A stretch of DNA of 54,485 nucleotides. Origin: Clostridia bacterium. GTDB taxonomy: Bacteria; Bacillota; Clostridia; Christensenellales; CAG-138. Location of the stretch: the NCBI GenBank assembly GCA_017509785.1, contig JAFWOT010000017.1:1-54485 (forward strand). Reading direction: 5' to 3'. Numbering within the stretch: position 1 is the stretch's first letter; each line of letters begins with the position of its first letter. Below the pieces are notes generated by a model. That model was not told where the DNA came from and searched no databases. It was given only the letters and a program-made list of their open reading frames with translations. Of the stretch, positions 1-7,935 are shown piece by piece. The translations under genes were made by a program, and so were the position numbers.

Positions 1-2
1 CT

Positions 3-317
3 GTATCGGTCGATTATTCCACTGACAGCGGATCCACCTTCACGACCTACTACTATCTCCGCAATGCACAGAACGATATCGTCAAGTTGATTGACGGGAG
101 CGGTAATACCGTGGTAGAATACCTGTATGACAGCTGGGGCAAAATCATCGCTGTCACGGGCAGCTTGGCAACCACATTAGGAGCAGATCAGCCGTTCCGC
201 TACAGAGGCTACGTCTACGATGAGGAGACGGGCTGGTACTATCTCCGGAGCCGCTATTACGATCCCAACACTTGCAGGTTCATATCGTATGAGAAAACAC
301 TTGTTACATTAGGATGA
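3..317 (+). CDS. RHS-repeat protein, C-terminal fragment (5' end outside window)
   Basis: The frame is open from the window edge and ends at 317. It encodes the end of an RHS/YD-repeat protein: YYYLRNAQNDIV, then EYLYDSWGKI, then the core signature RYRGYVYDEETGWYYLRSRYY followed by DPNT. RHS proteins are large secreted or surface shells that often carry a variable C-terminal toxin. Here only about 14 residues follow the core (CRFISYEKTLVTLG) before the stop. The usual glycine of the GRFI motif is Cys, and the conserved continuation is missing. The gene may therefore be a truncated or decayed RHS end. The family call is confident; whether it is functional is unknown. Confidence 0.85.
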   Translation, partial: VSVDYSTDSGSTFTTYYYLRNAQNDIVKLIDGSGNTVVEYLYDSWGKIIAVTGSLATTLGADQPFRYRGYVYDEETGWYYLRSRYYDPNTCRFISYEKTLVTLG

Positions 318-338
318 GTTGTTAAGGGGTGTGAAAAT

Positions 339-683
339 ATGTGCAAGCATAAACCTTATTTGGATATAAAACATGTCTTAAAACATATCACGTCTAAGGG
401 CACTGTTTGTATTTGCAAGCGGTGCGGAAAAACGATTGTTCCCAAGCAACCGGTTGCTTTTAGAATAATGACCATACCGATAGTAGTTTTGGGAATCAGG
501 CTTATAGCGTTTGCAATCTTTGATTCGCTGCAAAAAGCTCCTGTCCTATTAAAACTTGCATTAGTCGCCTTAGCCTCGGCCGTCTTTTCTTACGTTGTTG
601 TGATAGTTGCTTTTGCAATAACGAAATGGGTCCTCATGGACATTAAACAATCAGATTATTATCATCCGCAAAATAACTCGTAA
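339..683 (+). CDS. Small membrane protein with N-terminal Cys pairs, function unknown
   Basis: This 114-residue protein starts at ATG 339 behind an AAGGGG ribosome binding site, 21 bp after the RHS stop. Cysteines near the N-terminus (Cys2, then CICKRCGK around residues 24-31) look like a small metal-binding knuckle. Two hydrophobic segments follow at about 45-65 and 70-98. The gene is clearly richer in A+T than the core genes downstream, which suggests a different origin. Its place right behind an RHS tail is where an immunity gene would sit, but nothing in the sequence proves that. No family recognised. Confidence 0.55.
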   Translation: MCKHKPYLDIKHVLKHITSKGTVCICKRCGKTIVPKQPVAFRIMTIPIVVLGIRLIAFAIFDSLQKAPVLLKLALVALASAVFSYVVVIVAFAITKWVLMDIKQSDYYHPQNNS

Positions 684-952
684 TTCAATACACTGGCTTG
701 GATTTAGAGGCAAATTCATTTATTGCGGAAGGGCATCCACTACCATGGGGTCCTGTCAATAGTTTTGCGCAAATTCATTTTCCTGCTTAATCGCCTTGGT
801 TCAGCGGCTCCGGTCCGGCCTGTGGCCGGAGAGCCGCGAAGCGCTTGTTTCACTCCTGACGGGCGAAGGAGGGGCCGGTATGACACGGGGACGGTTCTCC
901 TGCCGGAAAACAACAGAACCAAGTAACCGACGCGGGGCTTTCCCCGGTCACC
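684..952. other. Non-coding stretch with strong hairpins, possible mobile-element remnant
   Basis: No convincing gene lies between 683 and 1090. The stretch contains a strong hairpin at about 805-836 (CGGCTC paired with GAGCCG around CCGGCC/GGCCGG). A second feature at 881-900 reads TGACACGGGGACGGTTCTCC, a motif I recall as common in intergenic repeats of Clostridia, often near Y1-transposase elements. A third short stem is at about 934-950 (CGGGG/CCCCG). The start of the stretch (about 748-785) resembles an insertion-sequence end, but no transposase is visible. Confidence 0.35.
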
Positions 953-995
953 GCTCTCCCGCCCGCGTTGCGCGGGCAGGAGCTTTTTATTTTTC
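953..995 (+). terminator. Rho-independent terminator upstream of tilS
   Basis: A GC-rich stem (GCTC-CCGCCCGC paired with GCGGGC-GGAGC) is followed by TTTTTATTTTT. It would end transcription coming from the RHS side before the tilS promoter. Confidence 0.75.
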
Positions 996-1001
996 TGCGC
1001 C

Positions 1002-1030
1002 TTGCAATTCCCAATATGGTGATGTATAAT
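1002..1030 (+). promoter_or_regulatory. Sigma-A-type promoter for the tilS cluster
   Basis: TTGCAA at 1002-1007 and TATAAT at 1025-1030 are separated by 17 bp, about 60 bp before the tilS start codon. Confidence 0.7.
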
Positions 1031-1090
1031 ATAAAATGAGAAGGTATCCAATCCACCCACACGACCGACAAGGCTGAAAGGAGCTGTAAC

Positions 1091-2536
1091 ATGAGCGACT
1101 CTTATAATGACACAGCCGGCTTCGGGTATGAATTTCCCGCAGGGTCGGCGCCGGATCGTTCCGCGTTCAGCGCGGATGAATTCACCGAGAAGGTGGAAGC
1201 TTTCATAACGGGAAACTCTCTCATCCCGGAGGGCGGGTCGGTGCTCATCGGCCTCTCGGGAGGGGCGGATTCGGTCGCGCTCCTTCGCCTTTTGACGAGG
1301 CTCGCCCCCAAGCACGGGTGGAACATACGCGCGGCGCATTTCAATCACGGCATCAGGGGCGTCGGCGCGGAGGAGGACGAGCTCTTCTGCCGCAATCTCT
1401 GTGAGGAGATGGGCGTTCCCTTCCATTCGGAAACGGCCGACGTGCCCGCCGCCGCGCGGGAAAGAGGCCTTTCGATAGAGACCGCGGGGAGGCTGCTGCG
1501 CTATGATTTCCTCTCCCGCGTGGCGGAAGCGACGGGCTGCGGCGCCGTTGCGACCGCGCATCATATGGACGACAACGCCGAATCCATAATGCTCCACCTC
1601 ATAAGGGGGAGCGGCCTTGCGGGGCTCACGGGCATGAAGCCCGCGAGGGACGGGCTCATTCGCCCGCTGCTCAACTGCCGCAAGCAGGAGCTCGTCGATT
1701 TCCTCGAAAACGAGGGCATACTCTACCGCACGGACGAGACGAATCTCGTGCCCGAGGGCTCGAGGAACCGCGTGCGGCTCGATATAGTCCCCTATATGGA
1801 GGAGCATATCAATCCCGCGATAGTGCCGACGCTCTGCTCCATGGCGGAGCTTCTGACGCGGGACGAGGCGTATCTGAGCGCCGAGGCCGAGCGCGAGCTC
1901 GAGGCCGCCCGAAGCGGCGGAGGCTTCCTGCGCGAGAGGATCGCCGCGCTCCCGTACCCGATAAAGACCCGCGTGATAAGGCTCGCTCTCGCGGAGGCGG
2001 GCGCGGTGGTCGATATAGAGCGCGTACACGTCGAGGCCGTGGCGGAGCTTCTTGAAGCCCGCACCGGGGCGAGGCTCATGCTGCCCCGCGTCGAGGCGTG
2101 GACGAGCTACGATCTCATCAGGTTCGGCAGGCCCGAGCCCGCCGAGGAATTTGAGATCCCCCTTCGGGAGGGGCTCGTCGAAACGCCTCTCGGCATATTC
2201 CGCGTGGAGAGGATATCCGGCACGGAGGGATTCGTAAAGGACGCGGAGATCGCCTTCCTCGACGCGGACAAGGTCGCGGCCCTCGGAGAGGAGCCCGTCA
2301 TCCGCACCAGGCGCGAGGGCGACAGGTTCCGTCCCGTCGGCTCGCCCGGCAGGCGCAAGCTGAAGGATTATTTTATAGACCGAAAGGTCGAGCGGGAGGA
2401 GCGGGAGCGCATACCCCTCATCGCCTGCGGGAGCGAGGTGCTCTTCGCGGTCGGGTTCGCGGCTTCGGAGCTCGTCAAGGTCGACGATAACACGCAAACG
2501 ATGCTCAGGGCGGAATACCTTGGGCGGACAATATAA
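1091..2536 (+). CDS. tilS: tRNA(Ile)-lysidine synthase
   Basis: TilS attaches lysine to C34 of the CAU-anticodon tRNA-Ile with ATP, so that the tRNA reads AUA and is charged with Ile. The PP-loop motif SGGADS is at residues 56-61, and AHHMDDNAES further on is the second conserved site of the N-type ATP pyrophosphatase fold. The C-terminal part has TilS features (TRREGDRFRP, then KLKDYFID). At 481 residues it is of normal length, with about 30 extra residues before the catalytic core. ATG 1091 has AAAGGAG seven bases upstream. hpt follows after 18 bp, the classic tilS-hpt pairing of Bacillota. AUA is a frequent Ile codon in this window, which fits a need for the enzyme. Confidence 0.95.
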   Translation: MSDSYNDTAGFGYEFPAGSAPDRSAFSADEFTEKVEAFITGNSLIPEGGSVLIGLSGGADSVALLRLLTRLAPKHGWNIRAAHFNHGIRGVGAEEDELFCRNLCEEMGVPFHSETADVPAAARERGLSIETAGRLLRYDFLSRVAEATGCGAVATAHHMDDNAESIMLHLIRGSGLAGLTGMKPARDGLIRPLLNCRKQELVDFLENEGILYRTDETNLVPEGSRNRVRLDIVPYMEEHINPAIVPTLCSMAELLTRDEAYLSAEAERELEAARSGGGFLRERIAALPYPIKTRVIRLALAEAGAVVDIERVHVEAVAELLEARTGARLMLPRVEAWTSYDLIRFGRPEPAEEFEIPLREGLVETPLGIFRVERISGTEGFVKDAEIAFLDADKVAALGEEPVIRTRREGDRFRPVGSPGRRKLKDYFIDRKVEREERERIPLIACGSEVLFAVGFAASELVKVDDNTQTMLRAEYLGRTI

Positions 2537-2554
2537 TGAATTTCGGAGGTTAGT

Positions 2555-3127
2555 ATGGCTTTCAACAGGACCGGTCTCACGAACGATATCGACAGGGTGC
2601 TCTTCACCGAGGAGCAGATCGCCGAAAAGGTCAGGGAGCTCGGCGAGCGGATCACCCGCGATTACGCCGGCAAGAACCCGCTGCTCATCTGCATCTTGAG
2701 GGGCGCCGTGCCCTTCTTCGCCGATCTCTGCAAGTGCATCGGCGACTATATGGAGATGGATTTCATGGCGATATCCAACTATGGGGACGGCATGGTCAAC
2801 ACCGGCCGCAACCACATCAGCAAGGACGTAAGCACCGATATAGAGGGGCGGCACGTCATCATCGTGGAGGACATTGTCGACTCCGGCAGGACGCTCGATC
2901 ATCTGACCCGCCTCCTCAACACGAGGAACCCCGCTTCGCTGAAGATCGCCTGCCTGCTCGATAAGTACAAGGCCCGCGCCGAAAACATCAGCCTCACGCC
3001 CGAATACTACTGCTTCCCCGTCGATAACGAATTCGTGGTGGGCTACGGGCTCGATTATGCCGGCGCATACAGGAACCTGCCCTTCATAGGCGTCCTCAAG
3101 GAGGAGGTATATAAGGATGAGCAATAA
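2555..3127 (+). CDS. hpt: Hypoxanthine phosphoribosyltransferase
   Basis: This purine-salvage enzyme converts hypoxanthine or guanine plus PRPP to IMP or GMP. The PRPP-binding loop is clear (VIIVEDIVDSGRTLDHL), as are the early LLICILRGAVPFFADL segment and the C-terminal FVVGYGLDYAGAYRNLPFIGVL. Its 190 residues match the family. The start has GGAGG close upstream. Its last 11 bases overlap galE, so the two are likely translationally coupled. In many relatives ftsH follows hpt; here it is galE. Confidence 0.95.
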   Translation: MAFNRTGLTNDIDRVLFTEEQIAEKVRELGERITRDYAGKNPLLICILRGAVPFFADLCKCIGDYMEMDFMAISNYGDGMVNTGRNHISKDVSTDIEGRHVIIVEDIVDSGRTLDHLTRLLNTRNPASLKIACLLDKYKARAENISLTPEYYCFPVDNEFVVGYGLDYAGAYRNLPFIGVLKEEVYKDEQ

Positions 3128-4145
3128 GCTTCGCGTTCTTCTGACGGGCGGCTGCGGATACATCGGCTCGCACACGGCGGTAGAGCTCATGCGCGCTGGG
3201 CACGAGGTCGTCATCGCGGATAACCTCGTCAATTCATCGGCCGCCGTCCTCCCGAGGATAGAGGAGCTCGGCGGAAAAAAGCCCGCGTTTTATAACGTCG
3301 ACGTCTGCGACAAGGCGGCGCTGGACGACCTCTTCAATAGGGAGAGCGTCGACGCCGTCATCCATTTCGCGGGGCTGAAATGCGTGCCCGAATCGGTCGA
3401 AAAGTCCACCCTCTATTACAGGAACAACCTCACCTCCACGATCAATCTTCTGGAGCGTATGGCGGATCACGGGGTGAATTACATAGTCTTCTCCTCCTCC
3501 GCGACGGTCTACGGCGAGCAGGATACCATGCCCCTTCGTGAGGATATGCCCACCGGCGCCTGCACGAACCCCTACGGCATGACGAAGCATATGTCCGAGA
3601 TAATAATCCGCGACGCGGCGAAGGCCTCCGATTCGCTCGGCGCGGTGCTGCTGCGCTACTTCAACCCCATAGGGGCGGACGCCTCCGGAAGAATAGGGGA
3701 GGATCCGCAGGGCATACCCAACAACCTGCTGCCCTACGTCGCGCAGTTCGCCACCGGCAGGCGCAAGAGGCTCTTCGTCAACGGCAACGATTACCCGACG
3801 AGGGACGGCACCTGCATAAGGGATTACATCCATGTGACGGATCTGGCGATCGCGCACATTAAGGCGCTGGAATTCATAGTCGGGAAGCAGGGGCACGAGG
3901 TATTCAACATAGGCACGGGCAACGGTTACAGCGTGCTCGAGGTCATAGAGGCGTTCTCCAAGGCCTGCGGCAAGGAACTGAAGTATGAGTTCGCGCCGCG
4001 CAGGGCGGGGGATATCCCCACCTGCTACGCCGATCCCTCAAAGGCGGAGCGTCTGCTAGGCTGGAGGGCGGAGCGCGACCTCAAGCGCATGTGCGAGGAC
4101 ACGTGGCGCTGGCAGTCCAATAACCCGATGGGGTACGGGAAATAA
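3117..4145 (+). CDS. galE: UDP-glucose 4-epimerase
   Basis: Extended short-chain dehydrogenase that interconverts UDP-glucose and UDP-galactose with bound NAD. The Rossmann motif GGCGYIGSHTAVEL is at residues 11-24. FSSSATVYG carries the catalytic Ser/Thr, and YGMTK gives the Tyr-x3-Lys pair. RYFNPIGA and the late NIGTGNGYSV are typical of GalE. Length (342 residues) is normal. It starts inside the end of hpt (11-base overlap). Next to an LCP ligase and a lipid kinase it may supply sugar nucleotides for cell-surface polymers, but that is inference. Confidence 0.93.
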   Translation: MSNKLRVLLTGGCGYIGSHTAVELMRAGHEVVIADNLVNSSAAVLPRIEELGGKKPAFYNVDVCDKAALDDLFNRESVDAVIHFAGLKCVPESVEKSTLYYRNNLTSTINLLERMADHGVNYIVFSSSATVYGEQDTMPLREDMPTGACTNPYGMTKHMSEIIIRDAAKASDSLGAVLLRYFNPIGADASGRIGEDPQGIPNNLLPYVAQFATGRRKRLFVNGNDYPTRDGTCIRDYIHVTDLAIAHIKALEFIVGKQGHEVFNIGTGNGYSVLEVIEAFSKACGKELKYEFAPRRAGDIPTCYADPSKAERLLGWRAERDLKRMCEDTWRWQSNNPMGYGK

Positions 4146-4192
4146 TCGTAAAAACCTGAAAATGTTCTTCGGGGGGAGAACCGGGGAGGAAC

Positions 4193-5275
4193 ATGGAAGA
4201 TATCACTCAGACGAAACCAAAGAAGCGCCTTTCGAAGGCGAAAAAGATAATAGTCATAGTGCTGATGCTGATCGTGCTTTTCATAGTGGGGTTCGGCGTT
4301 TTCACCATAATCAAGATGTACGGCATGAGCGTCAACGCGACGAAGTTCGTGGCGAAGCCCACCGTCTCGCCCTACAGCACGCCCGATCCCGGCATAGAGC
4401 TCGCGTCGGACGACCCGGATATCTCGAGGGACGTCGACTCCTCGCTGGATCCGAACCTCATCTACGCGGATCCGATCTACGTTGAGAACGCGATAGATCC
4501 CGACGTCGTGAACATTCTCGTCCTCGGCGAGGACGCGGGCGATCATGGCAGCGGGGGAGGCAGGTCGGACGTTATGCTCGTAGTCTCCTATAATCAGCGC
4601 GTCAACACCATAAAGGCGGTATCCGTCCTGCGCGATACATGGATCTACATCCCCGGCAGGGATACGTGGAACCGAGTCAACGCCGCGTTCCGTTTCGGCG
4701 GGGTCGGCCTTGCGATAAACACCATCAACGCCAATTTCGATCTCGACATCCAGTACTATATGAAGACGGATTTCGAGAACATGGTCAAGATAGTGGATAA
4801 GCTCGGCGGGCTCGATCTGACCCTCACGCAGGATGAGATCGACTACTATAACACCAAGTCTCCCAACGATCCGATCAAGGCGGGCGCTAGCGGCGTATGC
4901 CATCTCAACGGCAGGCAGGTGCTCGAACATTGCCGCAACCGTACCCTCGGCAACGGAGACTGGTCGAGGACGGAGCGCCAGAGGGCCGTCATGACCGCTC
5001 TTTTCGCAAGGGCGAAGAAGGAGCGGGACGTCGCTTCGCTGACCTCGCTCATATTCAGTCTGACGGATTACGTGGAAACGAATCTCTCCCCGTGGCAGAT
5101 GATATCCATCGGCACGGGGCTGGTGTTCGGCCCGAACACCGCCGGCCCCCAGAAGGGGACGATCCCCTGCTCGGGGTCGTGGTCCTACGCTTACGAGGGC
5201 TCCATGGCGGTCATCCACATGGATCTCGAGGCCAACAAGCAGTGGCTCCATATGTTCTTCTACGGGCATTATTGA
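4193..5275 (+). CDS. LytR-CpsA-Psr (LCP) family cell-wall glycopolymer ligase
   Basis: LCP enzymes move lipid-linked glycopolymers such as teichoic acids or capsule onto peptidoglycan outside the membrane. A lysine-rich cytoplasmic tail (1-18) is followed by one transmembrane helix (about 19-40). The catalytic domain has the conserved arginines and acidic residues: ILVLGEDAG, GGRSDVMLVV, VSVLRDTWIYIPG, INTINANFDLD and WSRTERQRAVM. Length is 360 residues. A GGGGAGG site precedes ATG 4193. The next gene starts one base after its stop, so the two are coupled. Family call secure; the polymer transferred is not known. Confidence 0.93.
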   Translation: MEDITQTKPKKRLSKAKKIIVIVLMLIVLFIVGFGVFTIIKMYGMSVNATKFVAKPTVSPYSTPDPGIELASDDPDISRDVDSSLDPNLIYADPIYVENAIDPDVVNILVLGEDAGDHGSGGGRSDVMLVVSYNQRVNTIKAVSVLRDTWIYIPGRDTWNRVNAAFRFGGVGLAINTINANFDLDIQYYMKTDFENMVKIVDKLGGLDLTLTQDEIDYYNTKSPNDPIKAGASGVCHLNGRQVLEHCRNRTLGNGDWSRTERQRAVMTALFARAKKERDVASLTSLIFSLTDYVETNLSPWQMISIGTGLVFGPNTAGPQKGTIPCSGSWSYAYEGSMAVIHMDLEANKQWLHMFFYGHY

Positions 5276-5276
5276 T

Positions 5277-6251
5277 ATGATCTCTTCGGAATTCACAAGA
5301 CTCTACACGCGCGGCGAACGGAAAAGAGCGGTGCTCGTCGTCAACCCCAAGTCGGGCGGCGCACGCGCTCCCGGCATGATAGCGCCGACCGTACAGGCGC
5401 TCTCCAACGCCGGGTTTGAGACGCTGACCTTCACGACGACCTGCGGCGGGGACGCAACCCGCATCGCGGAGGATTACGCCGCGGAGGCCGATCTTTTCGT
5501 GTGCAGCGGGGGAGACGGCACCATAAACGAGGTCATCCGGGGCGTCATGAAGTCGGATAAGGCGGAACGCCCCGTGCTCGGCTTCCTGCCGATGGGCTCC
5601 ACGAACGATTTCGCGACGGCTCTCGGCCTCGCAAGGCGGCATGACAAGATGATCGAGACACTCGTTTCCGGCGTCCCGACGGAGATCGACGTCGGCTGCT
5701 TCAACGGCAGACATTACGCCTACCTCGCGTCCTTCGGCGCGTTCACGGATCTCAGCGCCTCCACCTCGCAGGAGGCGAAGAACATGTTCGGCTTCCTCGC
5801 CTACCTCGGCAACGGGATGAAGTCCATAGCCAACATTCGCCCGATACATACGACGGTCCTGGTCGAGGGCGAGCTCATAACCGGGGATTACGCTTTCGTT
5901 TCCGTCAGCAACACGCCGAGCGTCGCCGGGGTAATTAATTATAATAAGAAAAACCATATCGACCTCAACGACGGTCTCTTCGAGGTCATGCTCATCGACT
6001 ATCCCAGAAACGCCATAGAGCTGAGCAGGATCGCAAACGCGCTCTCCACCGGGGATTTCGACTGCGAGTATATGATGCGCTTCTCGGCAAGCGAGGTGCG
6101 GTTCGTGCTCGATGAGCCCGTCGATTGGATACTTGACGGCGAGCAGGCGGAGGCGGGGCACGAGGTCCTCATTCAAAACGTGCATTCCGCAGTCCGCGTG
6201 ATGCTCCCGAAACCCGAAAAAAAGAGTGTGTTCGGCGCACATGAAGAATAA
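5277..6251 (+). CDS. Diacylglycerol-kinase-family lipid kinase (DagK/YegS type)
   Basis: It probably phosphorylates diacylglycerol or a related lipid at the inner membrane face. The catalytic domain shows VLVVNPKSGGA near the start, then FVCSGGDGTINEVI (the nucleotide-binding GGDGT motif) and GFLPMGSTNDFATALG, all hallmarks of this fold. The C-terminal beta-sandwich ends with DEPVDWILDGEQ, another family signature. Length 324 is usual. It begins one base after the LCP gene and overlaps the queT-like gene by 11 bases. DgkB recycles diacylglycerol made during lipoteichoic acid synthesis, which would fit the neighbourhood; the substrate here is not proven. Confidence 0.9.
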   Translation: MISSEFTRLYTRGERKRAVLVVNPKSGGARAPGMIAPTVQALSNAGFETLTFTTTCGGDATRIAEDYAAEADLFVCSGGDGTINEVIRGVMKSDKAERPVLGFLPMGSTNDFATALGLARRHDKMIETLVSGVPTEIDVGCFNGRHYAYLASFGAFTDLSASTSQEAKNMFGFLAYLGNGMKSIANIRPIHTTVLVEGELITGDYAFVSVSNTPSVAGVINYNKKNHIDLNDGLFEVMLIDYPRNAIELSRIANALSTGDFDCEYMMRFSASEVRFVLDEPVDWILDGEQAEAGHEVLIQNVHSAVRVMLPKPEKKSVFGAHEE

Positions 6252-6495
6252 AACGGTCTATTTTATCGCACAGGGCGCCATGGTCGCCGCGCTCTGCGTC
6301 GTGCTCACGCTCGTTTCGCAGGCGCTCGGGCTCCTCAGCTTCGACGTGCAGCTCCGCTTCTCGGAGGCGCTCTGCGTGCTGCCCATGTTCACAGGAGCCG
6401 CCGTGCCCGGGCTCGCGCTCGGCTGCGTGCTCGGCATACCGCTCGCGATGGCTCTTAATAAGAACCGCGGCGCGATATTCAATGAGCTCAAGTAA
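6241..6495 (+). pseudogene. queT: QueT-like ECF transporter S component, truncated
   Basis: QueT proteins are membrane substrate-binding subunits of energy-coupling-factor transporters for queuosine precursors. The frame from ATG 6241 gives 84 residues: a first helix (FIAQGAMVAALCVVLTLVSQ), the family signature QLRFSEALCVLPMF, and GAAVPGLALGCVLGI. Full-length members have about 160 residues and five or six helices. This one stops after two or three helices with a foreign-looking end (LNKNRGAIFNELK). A hairpin of unknown origin starts six bases later. It is likely non-functional, unless the missing half is read in another frame, which I do not see. Confidence 0.65.
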
Positions 6496-6500
6496 AATAT

Positions 6501-6533
6501 CGGCGGGGAATATATTTTGCATACTCCCCGCCG
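6501..6533. repeat. Hairpin after the truncated queT
   Basis: CGGCGGGGA and TCCCCGCCG form a 9-bp stem around an AT-rich loop of about 15 bases. There is no T-tract after it, so it is a poor terminator on the plus strand. It may mark where the rest of queT was lost. Confidence 0.5.
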
Positions 6534-6606
6534 GAGCCGTTTATACGTAAGAACGCACGGCTTAGTGTGCATTTAAAAATATATTTCGATAACCCCCAAA
6601 AAGCAC

Positions 6607-6634
6607 TTGAAATCCGCGGGAAAATATGTATAAT
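6607..6634 (+). promoter_or_regulatory. Promoter of the S10 ribosomal operon
   Basis: TTGAAA at 6607-6612 and TATAAT at 6629-6634 with a 16-bp spacer. Transcription would start near 6641, leaving a leader of about 330 bases before rpsJ. Confidence 0.7.
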
Positions 6635-6640
6635 GTGTAA

Positions 6641-6956
6641 TGTTGCGCAATGTGCGGCTTTTGATGCCAACTGTGCCACGCATCCTGTGTAGCGGGCGCA
6701 GCTAAAAGTCAATCGGATGCAGCAACTGTTGTCCCCTTGGGAGATTGCCGGTCGCCAGCCGGGTAACTTTTAAGGGGGCGGGCCCCAATCGGGGGCATGG
6801 CGGGAAACCGCCCGTTAAGTTTCTGTATATGAAAACGCGCGGGTGAGTGTACTGCCGGGAGCGGCGAAAGCCGAACTGCGCCTTCCTATTATATGGAAGA
6901 ATGCAGAGGGGCGATACGCTCCGCAATAATACGGCACGGCGATTCCGTGAAATTTT
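6641..6956 (+). promoter_or_regulatory. Long structured 5' leader of the S10 operon, candidate autoregulatory RNA
   Basis: No gene lies between the promoter and rpsJ. A nested element at 6765-6821 pairs AACTT (6765-6769) with AAGTT (6817-6821) and GGGCGG (6776-6781) with CCGCCC (6808-6813). Inside it is GCCCC (6782-6786) with GGGGC (6792-6796). A CCGG/CCGG hairpin precedes it at about 6748-6762. Leaders of ribosomal operons often bind one of their own products; in Bacillus the S10 leader responds to L4. The match to that RNA was not tested. Confidence 0.5.
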
Positions 6957-6970
6957 GGAAGGAGTTCAAA

Positions 6971-7279
6971 ATGGCAAACAACAGGATCCGCATTAAGCTG
7001 AAGGGTTATGAGTGCGAGCTCATCGACCGCAGCGCAGAGAAGATCGTTGACACGGCAAGGCGTACGGGCGCCAGGGTCTCCGGCCCCATCCCCCTTCCCA
7101 CCGAGAAGGAGATCGTTACGATCCTCCGTGCAACGCACAAGTACAAGGACAGTCGTGAGCAGTTTGAGATGCGCACCCACAAGCGCCTGATCGACATCAT
7201 CCAGCCCTCCGCCAAGACGGTTGACGCGCTGATGAAGCTCGATCTTCCCGCCGGTGTTGACATTGAGATCAAGCTCTGA
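6971..7279 (+). CDS. rpsJ: 30S ribosomal protein S10
   Basis: S10 sits in the head of the small subunit, and its NusE role joins transcription antitermination. The start [19 protein letters not shown] and the motif [12 protein letters not shown] are diagnostic. An upstream in-frame ATG at 6893 exists, but ATG 6971 has GGAAGGAG at the right spacing and gives the normal length of 102 residues. It is the first gene of the long ribosomal cluster. No str-operon genes (rpsL, tuf) precede it; the lipid kinase and queT remnant do. Confidence 0.98.
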   Translation: MANNRIRIKLKGYECELIDRSAEKIVDTARRTGARVSGPIPLPTEKEIVTILRATHKYKDSREQFEMRTHKRLIDIIQPSAKTVDALMKLDLPAGVDIEIKL

Positions 7280-7294
7280 GAATGAGGTGTCACA

Positions 7295-7921
7295 ATGAAA
7301 CAAGCTATATTGGGTAAGAAAATCGGCATGACCCAGGTATTCCGTGAGGACGGCACCATGGTCCCCGTGACCGTAGTCCTCGCCGGTCCCTGCCCCGTCA
7401 CCCAGATCAAGACCGTCGATCACGACGGTTACGATGCGGTCCAGATGGCGTTCATGCCCGTCCGTGAGAAGCTCATCACCAAGCCCGAGATGGGTCACCT
7501 GAAGAAGGCCGGAGTTGAGGCTCACAGGTACGTCAAGGAATTCCGCCTTGACGACTGCAGTCAGTATGAGGTCGGCAATGTTATCAAGGCTGACGTCTTT
7601 GAGAAGGGCGAGCACGTTGACGTGACCGGCACCTCCAAGGGCAAGGGCTTTGAGGGCAACATCAAGCGTTGGAACCAGGCCCGCGGCCGCAAGACCCACG
7701 GTTCTCATTCCTACCGCGTAGCCGGCTCCCTCGGCGCCTGCACCTACCCCGGTGAGGTCTTCAAGACCAAGCGCCTGCCCGGTCACATGGGCCGCGAGCG
7801 CATCACCGTTCAGAATCTTGAGATCGTTCGTTCCGATGCTGAGAGGAACCTCCTCCTCATCAAGGGCGCCATCCCCGGTGCCAACGGCGGTCTGGTACTC
7901 GTAAAGAGCACCGTTAAGTAA
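7295..7921 (+). CDS. rplC: 50S ribosomal protein L3
   Basis: L3 is an early assembly protein that reaches the peptidyl-transferase centre. [12 protein letters not shown] at the N-terminus and the basic loop [17 protein letters not shown], followed by KTHGSHSYR, are family signatures. [10 protein letters not shown] is the late conserved turn. Its 208 residues are typical. It lies 15 bp behind rpsJ with a GAGGTG site. Confidence 0.98.
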   Translation: MKQAILGKKIGMTQVFREDGTMVPVTVVLAGPCPVTQIKTVDHDGYDAVQMAFMPVREKLITKPEMGHLKKAGVEAHRYVKEFRLDDCSQYEVGNVIKADVFEKGEHVDVTGTSKGKGFEGNIKRWNQARGRKTHGSHSYRVAGSLGACTYPGEVFKTKRLPGHMGRERITVQNLEIVRSDAERNLLLIKGAIPGANGGLVLVKSTVK

Positions 7922-7935
7922 GGAGGTAAAAATCA

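Noticed and set aside
723..1029. Two short plus-strand frames of 67 and 77 codons
   Set aside because: They cross hairpins and the terminator, lack good ribosome binding sites and have no recognisable content.
740..3232. 830-codon minus-strand open frame
   Set aside because: It runs antisense to tilS and hpt, has low-complexity composition typical of GC-rich shadows, and has no recognisable domain.
6893..6970. Upstream in-frame start that would lengthen S10 by 26 residues
   Set aside because: ATG 6971 has a proper ribosome binding site and gives the universal S10 N-terminus.
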